A stretch of DNA of 64,000 bases from Microbacterium sp. 18062 (GTDB lineage: Bacteria; Actinomycetota; Actinomycetes; Actinomycetales; Microbacteriaceae). This document shows, in pieces, positions 9,078 to 17,807 of this stretch. Below the pieces are notes generated by a model, which searched no databases, had not been told where the DNA came from, and saw nothing but the letters and a program-made list of their open reading frames with translations. The stretch is from assembly GCF_902706225.1 (NCBI RefSeq), contig NZ_CACSKB010000008.1:1-64000 (forward strand). The letters are read 5' to 3'. Within the stretch, counting starts at the first letter, position 1, and the number at the start of each line of letters is the position of its first letter. The translations under genes and the position numbers were made by a program.

Positions 9078-10798
9078 TGCGACAACTCCACGCCGTACAC
9101 ATCCAGCGCGGCTTCACGAGACACCTTCGACAGCGCGATGTCGGCGAGGACGAGGTCGCGGTCACGATTCTTCGGATCGCCGTACCCCGCCCCGCCGCCG
9201 GCGCGCAGGCTGATGATCTCGTCGGGCTTGAGGAACGTGGTCTCTTTCGGCGGCAATGGGGTCTTCACCCCCTTGGCGTCGATCAGCGCCGATGTCGTCG
9301 CGATTCCCGACTGCCCGCCGGCCAAGCCGATCGGCAGGAACTCTTCGACGCTCTGCTCGACCTCGGTGCGCGCATACATGACCGAGGGGGAGATATTGCG
9401 GTAGTCGGCGCGGATGCCCAGGCCGCCGCGGAACTCGCCATGGCCGCCCGAGTCACGGATGAGCGAGAACTGCTCCACGCGCAGCATGTACCCGGACTCG
9501 ACCGCTTCCGCCGAGACCAGCGCACAGTTGGACATGTGTGCATCGAGACCGTCCGCGCCATCGCCGCAATCCTTTGCGCCCGCGCCTCCGGCGACGTTGA
9601 GCAAGACGGCGACGCCTTCACCGGTCTTCGGCGACCACGACTCGGCGAACAGGCATGGCCAGCCGACACTCCACTCGGCCGAGGAACGTTCGGGGGCGAC
9701 CCGCACCAAGGCGCGGGTGACCACAGAAGCCATACGTTCGGTCGTGATGTGTCGCGCACCGACCGCGGAGGGCATCGTCGGGTTGACGAGGCTACCGACG
9801 GGCGCCTTCACTGTGAGCGGCACATTCGCGCCCGCGTTGAAGGGGATGTCATCGGGAAGTATGCAGTGCGCGGCGTAGTGCACGACCGACAGGGTCGAGG
9901 CATACGGAACGTTCATCCCGCTGCGCATCTGCAGGTCGGTGCCCTCGAAATCGAAGGTCATGGTATCTCCGGCGACCGTGACACGGACGCCGATGCGCAC
10001 CGGCACGCCCCGCTCTACGCCGTTGTCGTCGAGGTAGCCGACCGCCTCGTAGACGCCGTCAGCGAACCGTTCGATCGCGCGGCGGGTGCGCTGCTCGGTG
10101 TAGCCGAGCAGGTCGTCGCACACATCCCACATCCGCTGATTCCCGTACTTGCGGAACAGATCGGCGAAGCGCTGCGCACCGGTGCGCGCGCTGGCCAGCT
10201 GGCCGCGGAGGTCACCGAAGTTCTGCGCCGGGTAACGGGTGTTGGCCTCGATGATCTCGTAGATCGTGTCGTTCGGAACGCCGCCGCTCTCGAGCTTGAG
10301 AGCCGGGAGGAGCACGCCCTCCTCGAAGACGCTGAGGGCTGCGGACTGAACGGTGCCAGGGACCGTTCCACCCCAGTCCGCGTGGTGCGCGATCGATCCG
10401 GTGAAGCCCAGAAGCACGCCGTCGTCATCGAACGCCGGGACGAATACCTGAAGGTCATTGGAGTGCGCCGAACCCTTGTAGGGGTGGTTGGTGATGAGGA
10501 CGTCGCCCGGATTGATGTTCGATCCCCACTTCTCCAGACACGCGCGCAGAGCGGGCTCCATGGAAGCCAGGAGGTTGGGGATCGTCAGGGCTGCGGCCAG
10601 GAGGCTGCCGTCCTTGTGCAGGACGGCGCACGTGTAGTCCCTCATGTCCTTGATCACGACGCTAAGGGCGGTGCGCTTGAGCGAGGTGCCCATCTCGTCG
10701 GCGATCGTCTCGAGTGCGTGACGAACGACCTCGGTCGTGATCGCGTCCGTCTTCCAGGGGTAGGCGGTGATGATGGACCGCTCGGAAATCAGGGTCAT
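9074..10798 (-). CDS. hyuB: Hydantoinase B / oxoprolinase beta family protein
   Basis: A 574-residue HyuB-type subunit with conserved blocks ALETIADEMGTSLKRTALS and DYTCAVLHKDG near the N-terminus, ITNHPYKGSAHSNDLQV, and the C-terminal segment DSGGHGEFRGGLGIRADYR followed by GGGAGYGDPKNRD. The start at 10798 follows the hydantoinase A stop by about 20 bases; a much longer upstream open frame is only antisense to hydantoinase A and was not used. With HyuA it forms an ATP-dependent amidohydrolase (N-methylhydantoinase, 5-oxoprolinase or acetophenone-carboxylase type). Substrate unknown. Confidence 0.9.
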   Translation of the reverse strand: MTLISERSIITAYPWKTDAITTEVVRHALETIADEMGTSLKRTALSVVIKDMRDYTCAVLHKDGSLLAAALTIPNLLASMEPALRACLEKWGSNINPGDVLITNHPYKGSAHSNDLQVFVPAFDDDGVLLGFTGSIAHHADWGGTVPGTVQSAALSVFEEGVLLPALKLESGGVPNDTIYEIIEANTRYPAQNFGDLRGQLASARTGAQRFADLFRKYGNQRMWDVCDDLLGYTEQRTRRAIERFADGVYEAVGYLDDNGVERGVPVRIGVRVTVAGDTMTFDFEGTDLQMRSGMNVPYASTLSVVHYAAHCILPDDIPFNAGANVPLTVKAPVGSLVNPTMPSAVGARHITTERMASVVTRALVRVAPERSSAEWSVGWPCLFAESWSPKTGEGVAVLLNVAGGAGAKDCGDGADGLDAHMSNCALVSAEAVESGYMLRVEQFSLIRDSGGHGEFRGGLGIRADYRNISPSVMYARTEVEQSVEEFLPIGLAGGQSGIATTSALIDAKGVKTPLPPKETTFLKPDEIISLRAGGGAGYGDPKNRDRDLVLADIALSKVSREAALDVYGVELSQ

Positions 10799-10818
10799 TT
10801 CTCGTTGATCTCTCTTCG

Positions 10819-12861
10819 TTATCTTTGGAAGGCGATGCTGATGTTGAGGTGTGCGTCGACGCGCGCTGCGGTTCCGGGTGGCACCACAGTCGTGGCTTCG
10901 CGCTCCTCGACGACCGCAGGACCTTCGAACTCGGCCCCGGGAAGCAGCCCGCTGCGCTCGAAGACCGGGGTCTGCACCCATCCGACCGTCTCGAAATAGA
11001 CCGGCCGGACGACGTCGGTCTCGGCGGCGTAGGGGGACGGGTCGATCTCGCTCAGCAGGTCGACTTCGACAAGCACGCCTACCGACTCGATGCCGATGGA
11101 GACCAGCTCCACCGTTCCGTCCGGGTCGCTGTGACCGAACTCGAACTGGTGCCGCTCGTGGAACTCCTCGACAGCAGCGTCCAGGCGCGCGTCGGTGATG
11201 GCATCCGTCCCCAGCTGCACGAACACATCGTTGTCCTGCCACGCATAGCGCATCCGTGCGGTGCGGTTGTGGACGATCCGCTCGGCGCCTGCAGGCAACA
11301 GTCGCTGCTCCGCCTCGGCGATCAGCCGTCCGAACGCCGCGTCCACCGCGGGGATGTCGAGGTATGAGACTGCCTCATCGATGATCTGCGTGTAGTCGTA
11401 CTTCAGGTCGGCGCCGGCCATGCCGAGCGCCGAGAAGATGCCGGGATGTTGGGGCACGATCACTCCCGCCGCGCCGACGATCTCGGCCACGTTGGCGGCG
11501 TGCATTCCGCCGGCTCCGCCGAAAGGGAGCAGCTCGAAGTCTCGCGGGTCGAACCCCCGATTGACGCTGACCACGCGCACGCCCTTGGACATGATCGTGT
11601 CGGCCACCTGCAAGATGCCGAAGGCCGCCTCTTCGAGGCTGACCCCCAGCGGCTCGGCGACGTGCTCGCGGATCGCGGTGCGGGCCGCCGCCAGATCCAG
11701 CTGCATCTCCCCACCCAGGAAGCGATCGGGATGGATCCGGCCGAGAACGAGCTGCGCGTCGGTGGTCGTGGGACGTGTACCGCCGCGACCATAGCAAGCG
11801 GGACCGGGCTGTGCACCGGCACTCTCGGGTCCGACGTGCAGCAGTCCGGACTCGTCGACGTGCGCGATCGAGCCACCACCGGAGCCGATGGTGTGGATGT
11901 CGAACTGCGGAACGAGCAACGGCTTGCCATCGAACTCGGTGCGGCGTACAGGTGTGGCCTTCGCGCCGTGGATCAGTGCGATGTCGGTCGAAGTACCGCC
12001 CATGTCAAAGGTGATCAGACGATCGTGACCTGAGCTGCTGGCAACCTTCTCGGCGGCGAGGACTCCGCCGGCAGGGCCGGACAACACCATGCGGTGAGCG
12101 TTAGAGGCGGCCTCTGAGACCGACATGACGCCGCCGTTGGACTGCATGACGTACACCGGACTGACCAACCCGACGGCCTCGCAGCCCGCGATGATGCGAG
12201 ACATGTAGCTCGCGATCAGCGGCTGGAGCGCAGCACTCACTGAAACCGTGTTCGCGCGACCGTACTCGCCGAGCTCCGGGGCGACGGCACTGCTGATGGC
12301 GACTTCGAGGTGCGGCGCCCGCTCGCGCAGCCGAGCGGCGATGCGCTGCTCGTGCTCCGGGTTGCGAAAGCTGAACAGCAGACAAACGGCGCAGGCCTCG
12401 ACATCCGCCGCGATGACCTGGTCGACGACCTCCTCGATCGCTGCGTCGGTCAGCTCGGTGACCACTGCACCCAGTCGGTCGATGCGCTCGGTGACCTCGA
12501 ACACGAGATCGCGAGACACGTAGGGCACGGGCCGGTCCACACGCAGGTCGTAGGTCAGCGGACGCGTCTGGTCACCGATCTCGAGGACGTCGGCGAACCC
12601 GCGCGTCATGATCAACGTCGTCTTGGGCAGTTTGAACTCGAGGAGCGCATTCGTGGCGACGGTCGACCCCTGGGCGAAGATCGCGATGTCGGCGGGCACG
12701 ACGCCTCGTGTGGCTTCGACCTTCCGTACGCCGTCGAAGATTCCGCGAGAAGGATCGGATGGTGTCGACGGCACCTTCTCCACAACGACCGAGCCGTTCT
12801 CCTTCACGACGACGACATCCGTGAATGTGCCGCCGACATCGATGCCGAGCCTTTGGGTCAT
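10819..12861 (-). CDS. hyuA: Hydantoinase A / oxoprolinase alpha family protein
   Basis: A 680-residue ATP-binding subunit. The actin-like phosphate-binding motif LGIDVGGTFTDVVVV opens the protein, QGSTVATNALLE and LSGPAGGVLAAEKVA follow, and DMGGTSTDIALI is the second phosphate-binding block. The C-terminal hydantoinase domain contains FGGAGGMHAANVAE and EEREATTVVPPGTAARVD. It starts at 12861, shortly downstream of the kinase gene in the same operon. Together with HyuB it would use ATP to open a cyclic amide or carboxylate an acceptor. A bicyclic-amide or N-methylhydantoin substrate would fit the neighbouring DAO oxidase, but this cannot be settled from sequence. Confidence 0.9.
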   Translation of the reverse strand: MTQRLGIDVGGTFTDVVVVKENGSVVVEKVPSTPSDPSRGIFDGVRKVEATRGVVPADIAIFAQGSTVATNALLEFKLPKTTLIMTRGFADVLEIGDQTRPLTYDLRVDRPVPYVSRDLVFEVTERIDRLGAVVTELTDAAIEEVVDQVIAADVEACAVCLLFSFRNPEHEQRIAARLRERAPHLEVAISSAVAPELGEYGRANTVSVSAALQPLIASYMSRIIAGCEAVGLVSPVYVMQSNGGVMSVSEAASNAHRMVLSGPAGGVLAAEKVASSSGHDRLITFDMGGTSTDIALIHGAKATPVRRTEFDGKPLLVPQFDIHTIGSGGGSIAHVDESGLLHVGPESAGAQPGPACYGRGGTRPTTTDAQLVLGRIHPDRFLGGEMQLDLAAARTAIREHVAEPLGVSLEEAAFGILQVADTIMSKGVRVVSVNRGFDPRDFELLPFGGAGGMHAANVAEIVGAAGVIVPQHPGIFSALGMAGADLKYDYTQIIDEAVSYLDIPAVDAAFGRLIAEAEQRLLPAGAERIVHNRTARMRYAWQDNDVFVQLGTDAITDARLDAAVEEFHERHQFEFGHSDPDGTVELVSIGIESVGVLVEVDLLSEIDPSPYAAETDVVRPVYFETVGWVQTPVFERSGLLPGAEFEGPAVVEEREATTVVPPGTAARVDAHLNISIAFQR

Positions 12862-12884
12862 GAGTGATTCCTTGCTTCTTAGAT

Positions 12885-13874
12885 TCAGCCGCGCACGCCG
12901 GCGGGGGCCGACGGCGCGATCGGGGCGGAGCGCCCCGCCTCGAGGGAAGAGAGCGCCCAGGAGAACTCGGAGGTCGAGACGTAGGAGCGGACCTGCGCGA
13001 ACCGGCGCCGTGCGTACGCGGCGTAGTCGGTTCCGTCTTTGCCGCGCGAGAGCATCGGGATCGCCCACATGCCTTCGCGAAGGACGTTGATGTACCGGTA
13101 GACGCGCAGCCATGCATGAGCTGCCTCGTCATACTCATCCGCATATGCGGTGATGAAGGCGACTTCTTCATCGACGGTGAGCTCGCACTTTCCCGCGAAG
13201 TCGCCAAGGTCCGAGTACGGGTCGCCCAGACCGCAGTACTCCCAGTCGATGAGACGGGTCACGTCACCAACCAGGACGTTGGTCTCGACGAGGTCGTTGT
13301 GCACGAGCCGCAGATCGCGCTCCTGGTAACAGGCCTCGATGCGCTCGAGGGGAGCGAGCGCCCACTCGATCTCAGCGACGCCGGCCGGATCCGCGGCGCG
13401 GGCGCGCTCGATCAGGAGGCGGTTGCCCGCCATCGGGACCGTGATGTCGTTGAAGAACATTGCCTGCGTCGGCACCGCGTGCAGCGCCCGCAGCGCCCGG
13501 GCAACGTCGAGGATGGCGCGCAATCGACGCGGACCAGATGCAGGGAAGGACCCACCCGCGACGAACTCCGACACCACGACGTCGAGATCCTGGTACAGGC
13601 CGAGGATGGCGGGCGAGATGCCGAGATCGGCGCCGATCCGGGCAGCCGTGTACTGGAGCTGCCGAACAATTCCGATGTCTTCGGCACGGTCGGCATCGAT
13701 GAGCACCTGCACGACGACATCGGGACCACCGGTGATGCGGACTCGCCAGACCTGGTTGGTCAGGCCCTCCGCCATCGGCTCTGCACGCCATTCGGCGGTG
13801 GGCGCGAAGCGCGCCATCGCCGCGTCCAGACGCGAGTCGGCGGCGCGAGCGGGGTCCGATGCCCTCGGATCCAT
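12885..13874 (-). CDS. Choline/ethanolamine-kinase-like phosphotransferase (APH fold)
   Basis: A 329-residue APH-fold kinase. The catalytic loop is LRLVHNDLVETNVL (HND at 192-194) and the magnesium motif is RLIDWEYCGLGDPYSDLGDF, which is the choline/ethanolamine kinase form rather than an antibiotic-kinase form. A glycine-poor nucleotide loop (EGLTNQVWRVRI) precedes it. The ATG at 13874 was chosen because AAGGAG sits six bases before it; an upstream in-frame ATG lacks such a site. It heads the minus-strand operon and is divergent from a phospho-lyase-like PLP enzyme, which suggests that it phosphorylates an amino alcohol (ethanolamine, 1-amino-2-propanol, hydroxylysine or similar). The exact substrate is inferred. 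Confidence 0.8.
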   Translation of the reverse strand: MDPRASDPARAADSRLDAAMARFAPTAEWRAEPMAEGLTNQVWRVRITGGPDVVVQVLIDADRAEDIGIVRQLQYTAARIGADLGISPAILGLYQDLDVVVSEFVAGGSFPASGPRRLRAILDVARALRALHAVPTQAMFFNDITVPMAGNRLLIERARAADPAGVAEIEWALAPLERIEACYQERDLRLVHNDLVETNVLVGDVTRLIDWEYCGLGDPYSDLGDFAGKCELTVDEEVAFITAYADEYDEAAHAWLRVYRYINVLREGMWAIPMLSRGKDGTDYAAYARRRFAQVRSYVSTSEFSWALSSLEAGRSAPIAPSAPAGVRG

Positions 13875-13978
13875 GCGCTGCTCCTTACTGGTCGAGAGAG
13901 GTGTCTCTGCGGACACTCTCTGGACTATAGGAATCGGCGGTCAGGTCGTTTGACGAGAATCGGCACTGTTCACGATGG

Positions 13979-14071
13979 CGTTACAGGCGAAACAAACCAT
14001 TCATGCCCGAAGCCACTCCAGTTACTCGCCGGAAACACAGCGCCGAGGTCACACGCTTTCGTCCTGTAACG
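13979..14071. promoter_or_regulatory. Inverted pair of CGTTACAGG sites in the kinase/PLP-enzyme divergent region
   Basis: CGTTACAGG at 13979-13987 recurs inverted as CCTGTAACG at 14063-14071. The similarity continues: CGTTACAGGCGAAA reads against CGTTACAGGACGAAA on the opposite strand. One copy lies toward each divergent gene. Candidate operators for the GntR/UTRA regulator at 15518. The spacing (75 bases) allows looping or separate control. Seen in sequence; function inferred. Confidence 0.5.
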
Positions 14072-14129
14072 ATGGGAGGACAGACGTCGCCCGACGTTCG
14101 TCAGACCATTTCAGAACGGATTCCCCGCT

Positions 14130-15476
14130 GTGACCCGACGTTCCTCCATCATGGATACCAACAGCTTCCGCGGAGAAGATGAAGCCGCGCTGGACGATGT
14201 CACCCGAGGAATGACCGCTCAGCGAGAGCGCATTCTAGGAGCGTCATACCGCCTCTTCTACCGACGTCCGGTGCACCTGGTTCGTGGTGAGGGCGCATAT
14301 CTGTGGGACGCCGACGGCACGAAGTATCTCGATGTCTACAACAATGTCGCGAGCGTCGGCCATGCCCACCCTCGAGTGATCGAGGCGGTCACCCGGCAGA
14401 TGTCTGCGTTGAACACGCACACACGGTATCTCCACACCCGCGTCCTGGACTACGCCGAGGATCTGCTGTCGCTGCTGCCGGAACAGATCGATCAGGTGAT
14501 GTTCATGTGCACCGGCTCGGAGGCGAACGATCTCGCGATCCGCGTGGCGCGCGCATACACCGGTGGGCAGGGCATCATCATCACCTCCGAGTCGTACCAC
14601 GGCAACACAGAACTGACCTCGGCGCACTCCCCCGCCCTGGGCGGAAACCAGCTGCCCGACCCGGCCTCACGACGCATCGCACCCCCCGACGGCTATCGCC
14701 AGGGCATCGCGGCCACCGAGCTGGCCGCGTGGTACGCAGCCGAGATGCAGCGAACGATTGACGCGATGCGCGCCGACGGCGTCGCCTTTGCAGGTCTCCT
14801 CGCCGATTCGGCATTCTCCTCAGATGGAGTCTTCCTCGGCGAACCCGGGATGCTGCGCGCAGGCATCGACGTCGTCCACACCAACGGGGGCGTGTTCATC
14901 GCGGACGAGGTCCAGCCCGGATTCGCCCGCACCGGAGATACGTTCTGGGGGTTTGCCCGGCACGGAGTCATCCCCGATATCGTCACGATGGGAAAGCCGA
15001 TGGGCAACGGCATTCCCATCTCCGGTATGGCCGCCCGCCGCGAAGTGCTCGAGGCCTTCAGCCGGCAGATCCCGTACTTCAACACCTTCGGCGGCAATCC
15101 GGTGTCGGTGGCCGCCGCTCAGGCGGTGCTCGACATCATCCGCGAGGAAAAGCTTCAGGATCGCGCGCGGATCGTCGGAGCTCAGCTGCGCGAGGGGCTG
15201 TCGGATCTGGCGCAGCGCCACGAGCTGATCGGGGATGTGCGCGGCGCCGGACAGTTCACGGGGCTGGAGCTGGTGCTCGACCGCGAGACCAAGAAGCCCG
15301 CCGGAAAGATCGCCCTCCAGGTGATCGAGGAGCTGCGCAACCGCGGCGTCCTCACCTCGGTGGCCGGCCCGCATGCCAACGTTCTGAAGCTTCGCCCGAC
15401 CCTCGCTTTCGCCAGTTCGGACATCGACTGGCTCGTCGGCGCACTCGACGAGAGTCTGCTCGCGGTCCAACCGTGA
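14130..15476 (+). CDS. Class III PLP enzyme, ethanolamine-phosphate phospho-lyase-like
   Basis: A 448-residue fold-type I PLP enzyme of class III aminotransferases. The block LDVYNNVASVGHAHPRVIEA and the following LNTHTRYLH are characteristic of the AGXT2L1/AGXT2L2 phospho-lyases that I recall, rather than of ordinary aspartate or GABA aminotransferases. TGSEANDLA lies near 129-136, the cofactor Asp is in FIADEVQPGF near 259 and the Schiff-base Lys is in VTMGKPMGNG near 289. Phospho-lyases convert an O-phospho amino alcohol to aldehyde, ammonia and phosphate, which fits the divergent kinase and the downstream aldehyde dehydrogenase. The start is uncertain: GTG at 14130 or ATG at 14151, neither with a clear ribosome-binding site. 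Transaminase activity remains possible. Confidence 0.85.
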   Translation: MTRRSSIMDTNSFRGEDEAALDDVTRGMTAQRERILGASYRLFYRRPVHLVRGEGAYLWDADGTKYLDVYNNVASVGHAHPRVIEAVTRQMSALNTHTRYLHTRVLDYAEDLLSLLPEQIDQVMFMCTGSEANDLAIRVARAYTGGQGIIITSESYHGNTELTSAHSPALGGNQLPDPASRRIAPPDGYRQGIAATELAAWYAAEMQRTIDAMRADGVAFAGLLADSAFSSDGVFLGEPGMLRAGIDVVHTNGGVFIADEVQPGFARTGDTFWGFARHGVIPDIVTMGKPMGNGIPISGMAARREVLEAFSRQIPYFNTFGGNPVSVAAAQAVLDIIREEKLQDRARIVGAQLREGLSDLAQRHELIGDVRGAGQFTGLELVLDRETKKPAGKIALQVIEELRNRGVLTSVAGPHANVLKLRPTLAFASSDIDWLVGALDESLLAVQP

Positions 15477-15517
15477 CCACCACGAGGTCGCACGCCGCCC
15501 AGTGTCAGGATCAGGAC

Positions 15518-16294
15518 ATGGAAGACAGAACAAGGCTCCTCATGGACCGCATCCGTCAGGAGATCCGGCGATTCGAGCTGAGAGTCGGAGAGCGACTCGG
15601 AAGCGAGCGCGAACTGGCAGAGCGGCTGGATGCCTCCCGTGCGGCCCTGCGACTGGCGCTCGACGCCCTCGAAACCGAAGGGCGCGTGCGCCGTACGATG
15701 GGCAGCACCGGCGGGGTCTTCGTCAGCGACGGGCGGATCGAACGCAACCTGAACACGATCATGGGCGTTCCCGACATGCTGCGTCAGCAGGGCTTCCGCG
15801 GCGCCACGTCCGTGATCCGCGCGGCCATCGCCGTCGCGAGTCCCGGCGAGCAGCGGGCGCTCGGCATCGCGGACGGCGTGAACGTGTACCGGATCATCCG
15901 TCGCCGAGATGCCGACGACGTGCCCTGGTCGCTGGACACGTCGGTCGTTCCGGCGGAACTCGCGCCCGGACTGCTGTCGCACGATCTTGCCGAGTCGCTC
16001 TACGGCATCCTCAAAGAGCACTACGGTGTTGAGCCGCACGAAGCACACGAGACGATCGAAGTGGTCCCCGCTGACTCGTACGACGCGGCCACCCTCGACA
16101 TCCCGCTCGGCGGACCGATCCTACAGATCTGGCGACACACGACCACCAGCAACGGCACGGTCATGGAATTCGCCCACGATCGCTTCCGCGCCGATCGAAC
16201 GCGCGTCCACCTGCAGCGCTTCGGTGCACGCTGGAAACGCGCCGCCCCCCGCCCCTCGCCGGAGCGTCTCCGCTCCGTCCGTTCCATGCCCTGA
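15518..16294 (+). CDS. GntR family regulator with UTRA domain (HutC type)
   Basis: A 258-residue regulator. The N-terminal winged helix is visible in RVGERLGSERELAERLDASR followed by LALDALETEGRVRR, the standard GntR motif. The C-terminal half is a UTRA ligand domain (VYRIIRRRDADDVPWSLDTS, IEVVPADSYDAATLDIPLGG, ending in FAHDRFRADRTRVH). The ATG at 15518 has CAGGATCAGG just upstream; an alternative GTG at 15473 overlaps the stop of the PLP enzyme. It sits between pathway genes and probably senses a pathway metabolite, binding the inverted CGTTACAGG sites at 13979-14071. HutC-type UTRA domains often bind small phosphorylated or carboxylated ligands. Confidence 0.85.
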   Translation: MEDRTRLLMDRIRQEIRRFELRVGERLGSERELAERLDASRAALRLALDALETEGRVRRTMGSTGGVFVSDGRIERNLNTIMGVPDMLRQQGFRGATSVIRAAIAVASPGEQRALGIADGVNVYRIIRRRDADDVPWSLDTSVVPAELAPGLLSHDLAESLYGILKEHYGVEPHEAHETIEVVPADSYDAATLDIPLGGPILQIWRHTTTSNGTVMEFAHDRFRADRTRVHLQRFGARWKRAAPRPSPERLRSVRSMP

Positions 16295-16323
16295 CCTCGC
16301 ACTGCTCAGCCAAGGATCCTCCA

Positions 16324-17799
16324 ATGACTCTGACCCCTCCGCTTCCCCCCGTGCTCAGCACACTCCCCACCGGACTTCTCGTCGACGGCGAATGGCGTGA
16401 CGCCACGGATGGCGGCCGATTCGATGTGATCGACCCGGCCAACGGGCGGGTGCTGTCCTCGATCGCGGACGCGACGCCCGACGACGCACAGGCAGCGCTC
16501 GATGCGGCTGCGGCCGCGCAGCGTTCCTGGGCGGGAACGACATCGTACTCGCGGGCGGACATTCTCCGCCGGGTCTACGAGGTCCTCCTCGAGCGCAGAG
16601 AAGAGCTCGCCTGGCTGATCACCCGCGAGATGGGCAAACCCCTGGCAGATGCTCGTGGCGAGGTGCAATACGCGGCCAACTTCTTCCGATGGTTCGCCGA
16701 AGAGGCCGTTCGCATCCGCGGCACGCATGCAGTCGCTCCGGACGGGCGGGGTCAGATCCTCACCGTTCGTGAGCCGGTCGGCCCTTGCCTTCTCATCACA
16801 CCGTGGAATTTCCCACTGGCGATGGGTGCCCGCAAGATCGGACCTGCCCTCGCCGCGGGCTGCACGATCGTGTTCAAGCCTGCGCCGCAGACTCCTCTGT
16901 CGACACTCGCCCTCGCGCAGATCCTGCAGGAGGCAGGCCTACCCGACGGCGTACTGAACGTGCTACCGACTACACGTGCCGCCGAGCTCGTCGAGCCCCT
17001 CCTTCGCAGCGGAGTCATCCGGAAGCTGTCATTCACCGGCTCCACTCACGTCGGGAAGATCCTCTTGGAGCAGGCGGCGAGCGCCGTGGTGCGCACCTCG
17101 ATGGAGCTGGGCGGGAACGCCCCGTTCATCGTGTTCGACGACGCCGATCTGGATATCGCGGTCGAGGCGGCCGTGGCCGCCAAGATGCGCAACATGGGCG
17201 AGGCATGCACCGCTACCAACCGCCTGTATGTGCACGAGGGCATCGCCGCCGAGTTCACCCGTCGCTTCGCCGCGCGACTCGCGGATATGCCGGCCGGCGA
17301 CGGCGAGGAGGAGGGCATCCTCGTGGGTCCGCTCATCGATGCGCCCAGCCTCGCGAAGGTCGAACGGCTCGTCGCGGATGCGATCGCCAAGGGAGCACGG
17401 GTCGCACTCGGCGGCAACGCCGACGATCTCGCCGGCTACCTCTATCCGCCGACGATCCTCACCCATGTCCCCGTGGATGCCGACCTGCTCACGACAGAGA
17501 TCTTCGGCCCGGTCGCGCCGATCGTGACCTTCGTGGATGAGAACGACGTCGTCACCCGTGCGAATGCTACGGAATGGGGGCTCGTCGGATACATCATGAC
17601 TCGCGATCTCGACCGAGCACAGCGGATGGCCGGCGCGCTGGACGTTGGCATGGTCGGCTTGAACACCGGCATCGTTTCGGATGTCGCTGCTCCGTTCGGC
17701 GGCGTGAAGGAGTCGGGACTCGGGCGTGAGGGCGGCCACCTGGGAATCGATGAGTTCCTCAACCACAAGTACATCTCTGTCGCCGCGCCGAAAGCCTGA
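16324..17799 (+). CDS. NAD(P)-dependent aldehyde dehydrogenase (succinate-semialdehyde type)
   Basis: A 491-residue ALDH with all catalytic features: the PWNFPLAMGARKIGPALAAG cofactor entry, the FTGSTHVGK loop, general base Glu in MELGGNAPFIVFDDAD and nucleophile Cys in GEACTATNRLYVHEG, then EIFGPVAPI and the C-terminal PFGGVKESGLGREGG. The GEACTATNR form and overall length resemble the GabD/succinate-semialdehyde group. Only about 30 bases separate it from the regulator gene. In the kinase/phospho-lyase reading it would oxidise the aldehyde released by the PLP enzyme to an acid; chain length is unknown. Confidence 0.88.
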   Translation: MTLTPPLPPVLSTLPTGLLVDGEWRDATDGGRFDVIDPANGRVLSSIADATPDDAQAALDAAAAAQRSWAGTTSYSRADILRRVYEVLLERREELAWLITREMGKPLADARGEVQYAANFFRWFAEEAVRIRGTHAVAPDGRGQILTVREPVGPCLLITPWNFPLAMGARKIGPALAAGCTIVFKPAPQTPLSTLALAQILQEAGLPDGVLNVLPTTRAAELVEPLLRSGVIRKLSFTGSTHVGKILLEQAASAVVRTSMELGGNAPFIVFDDADLDIAVEAAVAAKMRNMGEACTATNRLYVHEGIAAEFTRRFAARLADMPAGDGEEEGILVGPLIDAPSLAKVERLVADAIAKGARVALGGNADDLAGYLYPPTILTHVPVDADLLTTEIFGPVAPIVTFVDENDVVTRANATEWGLVGYIMTRDLDRAQRMAGALDVGMVGLNTGIVSDVAAPFGGVKESGLGREGGHLGIDEFLNHKYISVAAPKA

Positions 17800-17807
17800 C
17801 ATCCAAC

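Noticed and set aside
9074-11242. N-terminal extension of hydantoinase B by about 148 codons
   Set aside because: The extra part is antisense-like Arg/Ala-rich sequence overlapping the hydantoinase A coding region in another frame; the family N-terminus begins at the ATG at 10798.
12885-13874. Aminoglycoside resistance kinase
   Set aside because: The fold is shared, but the HNDLVETN and IDWEY forms are of the choline/ethanolamine type and the context is catabolic.
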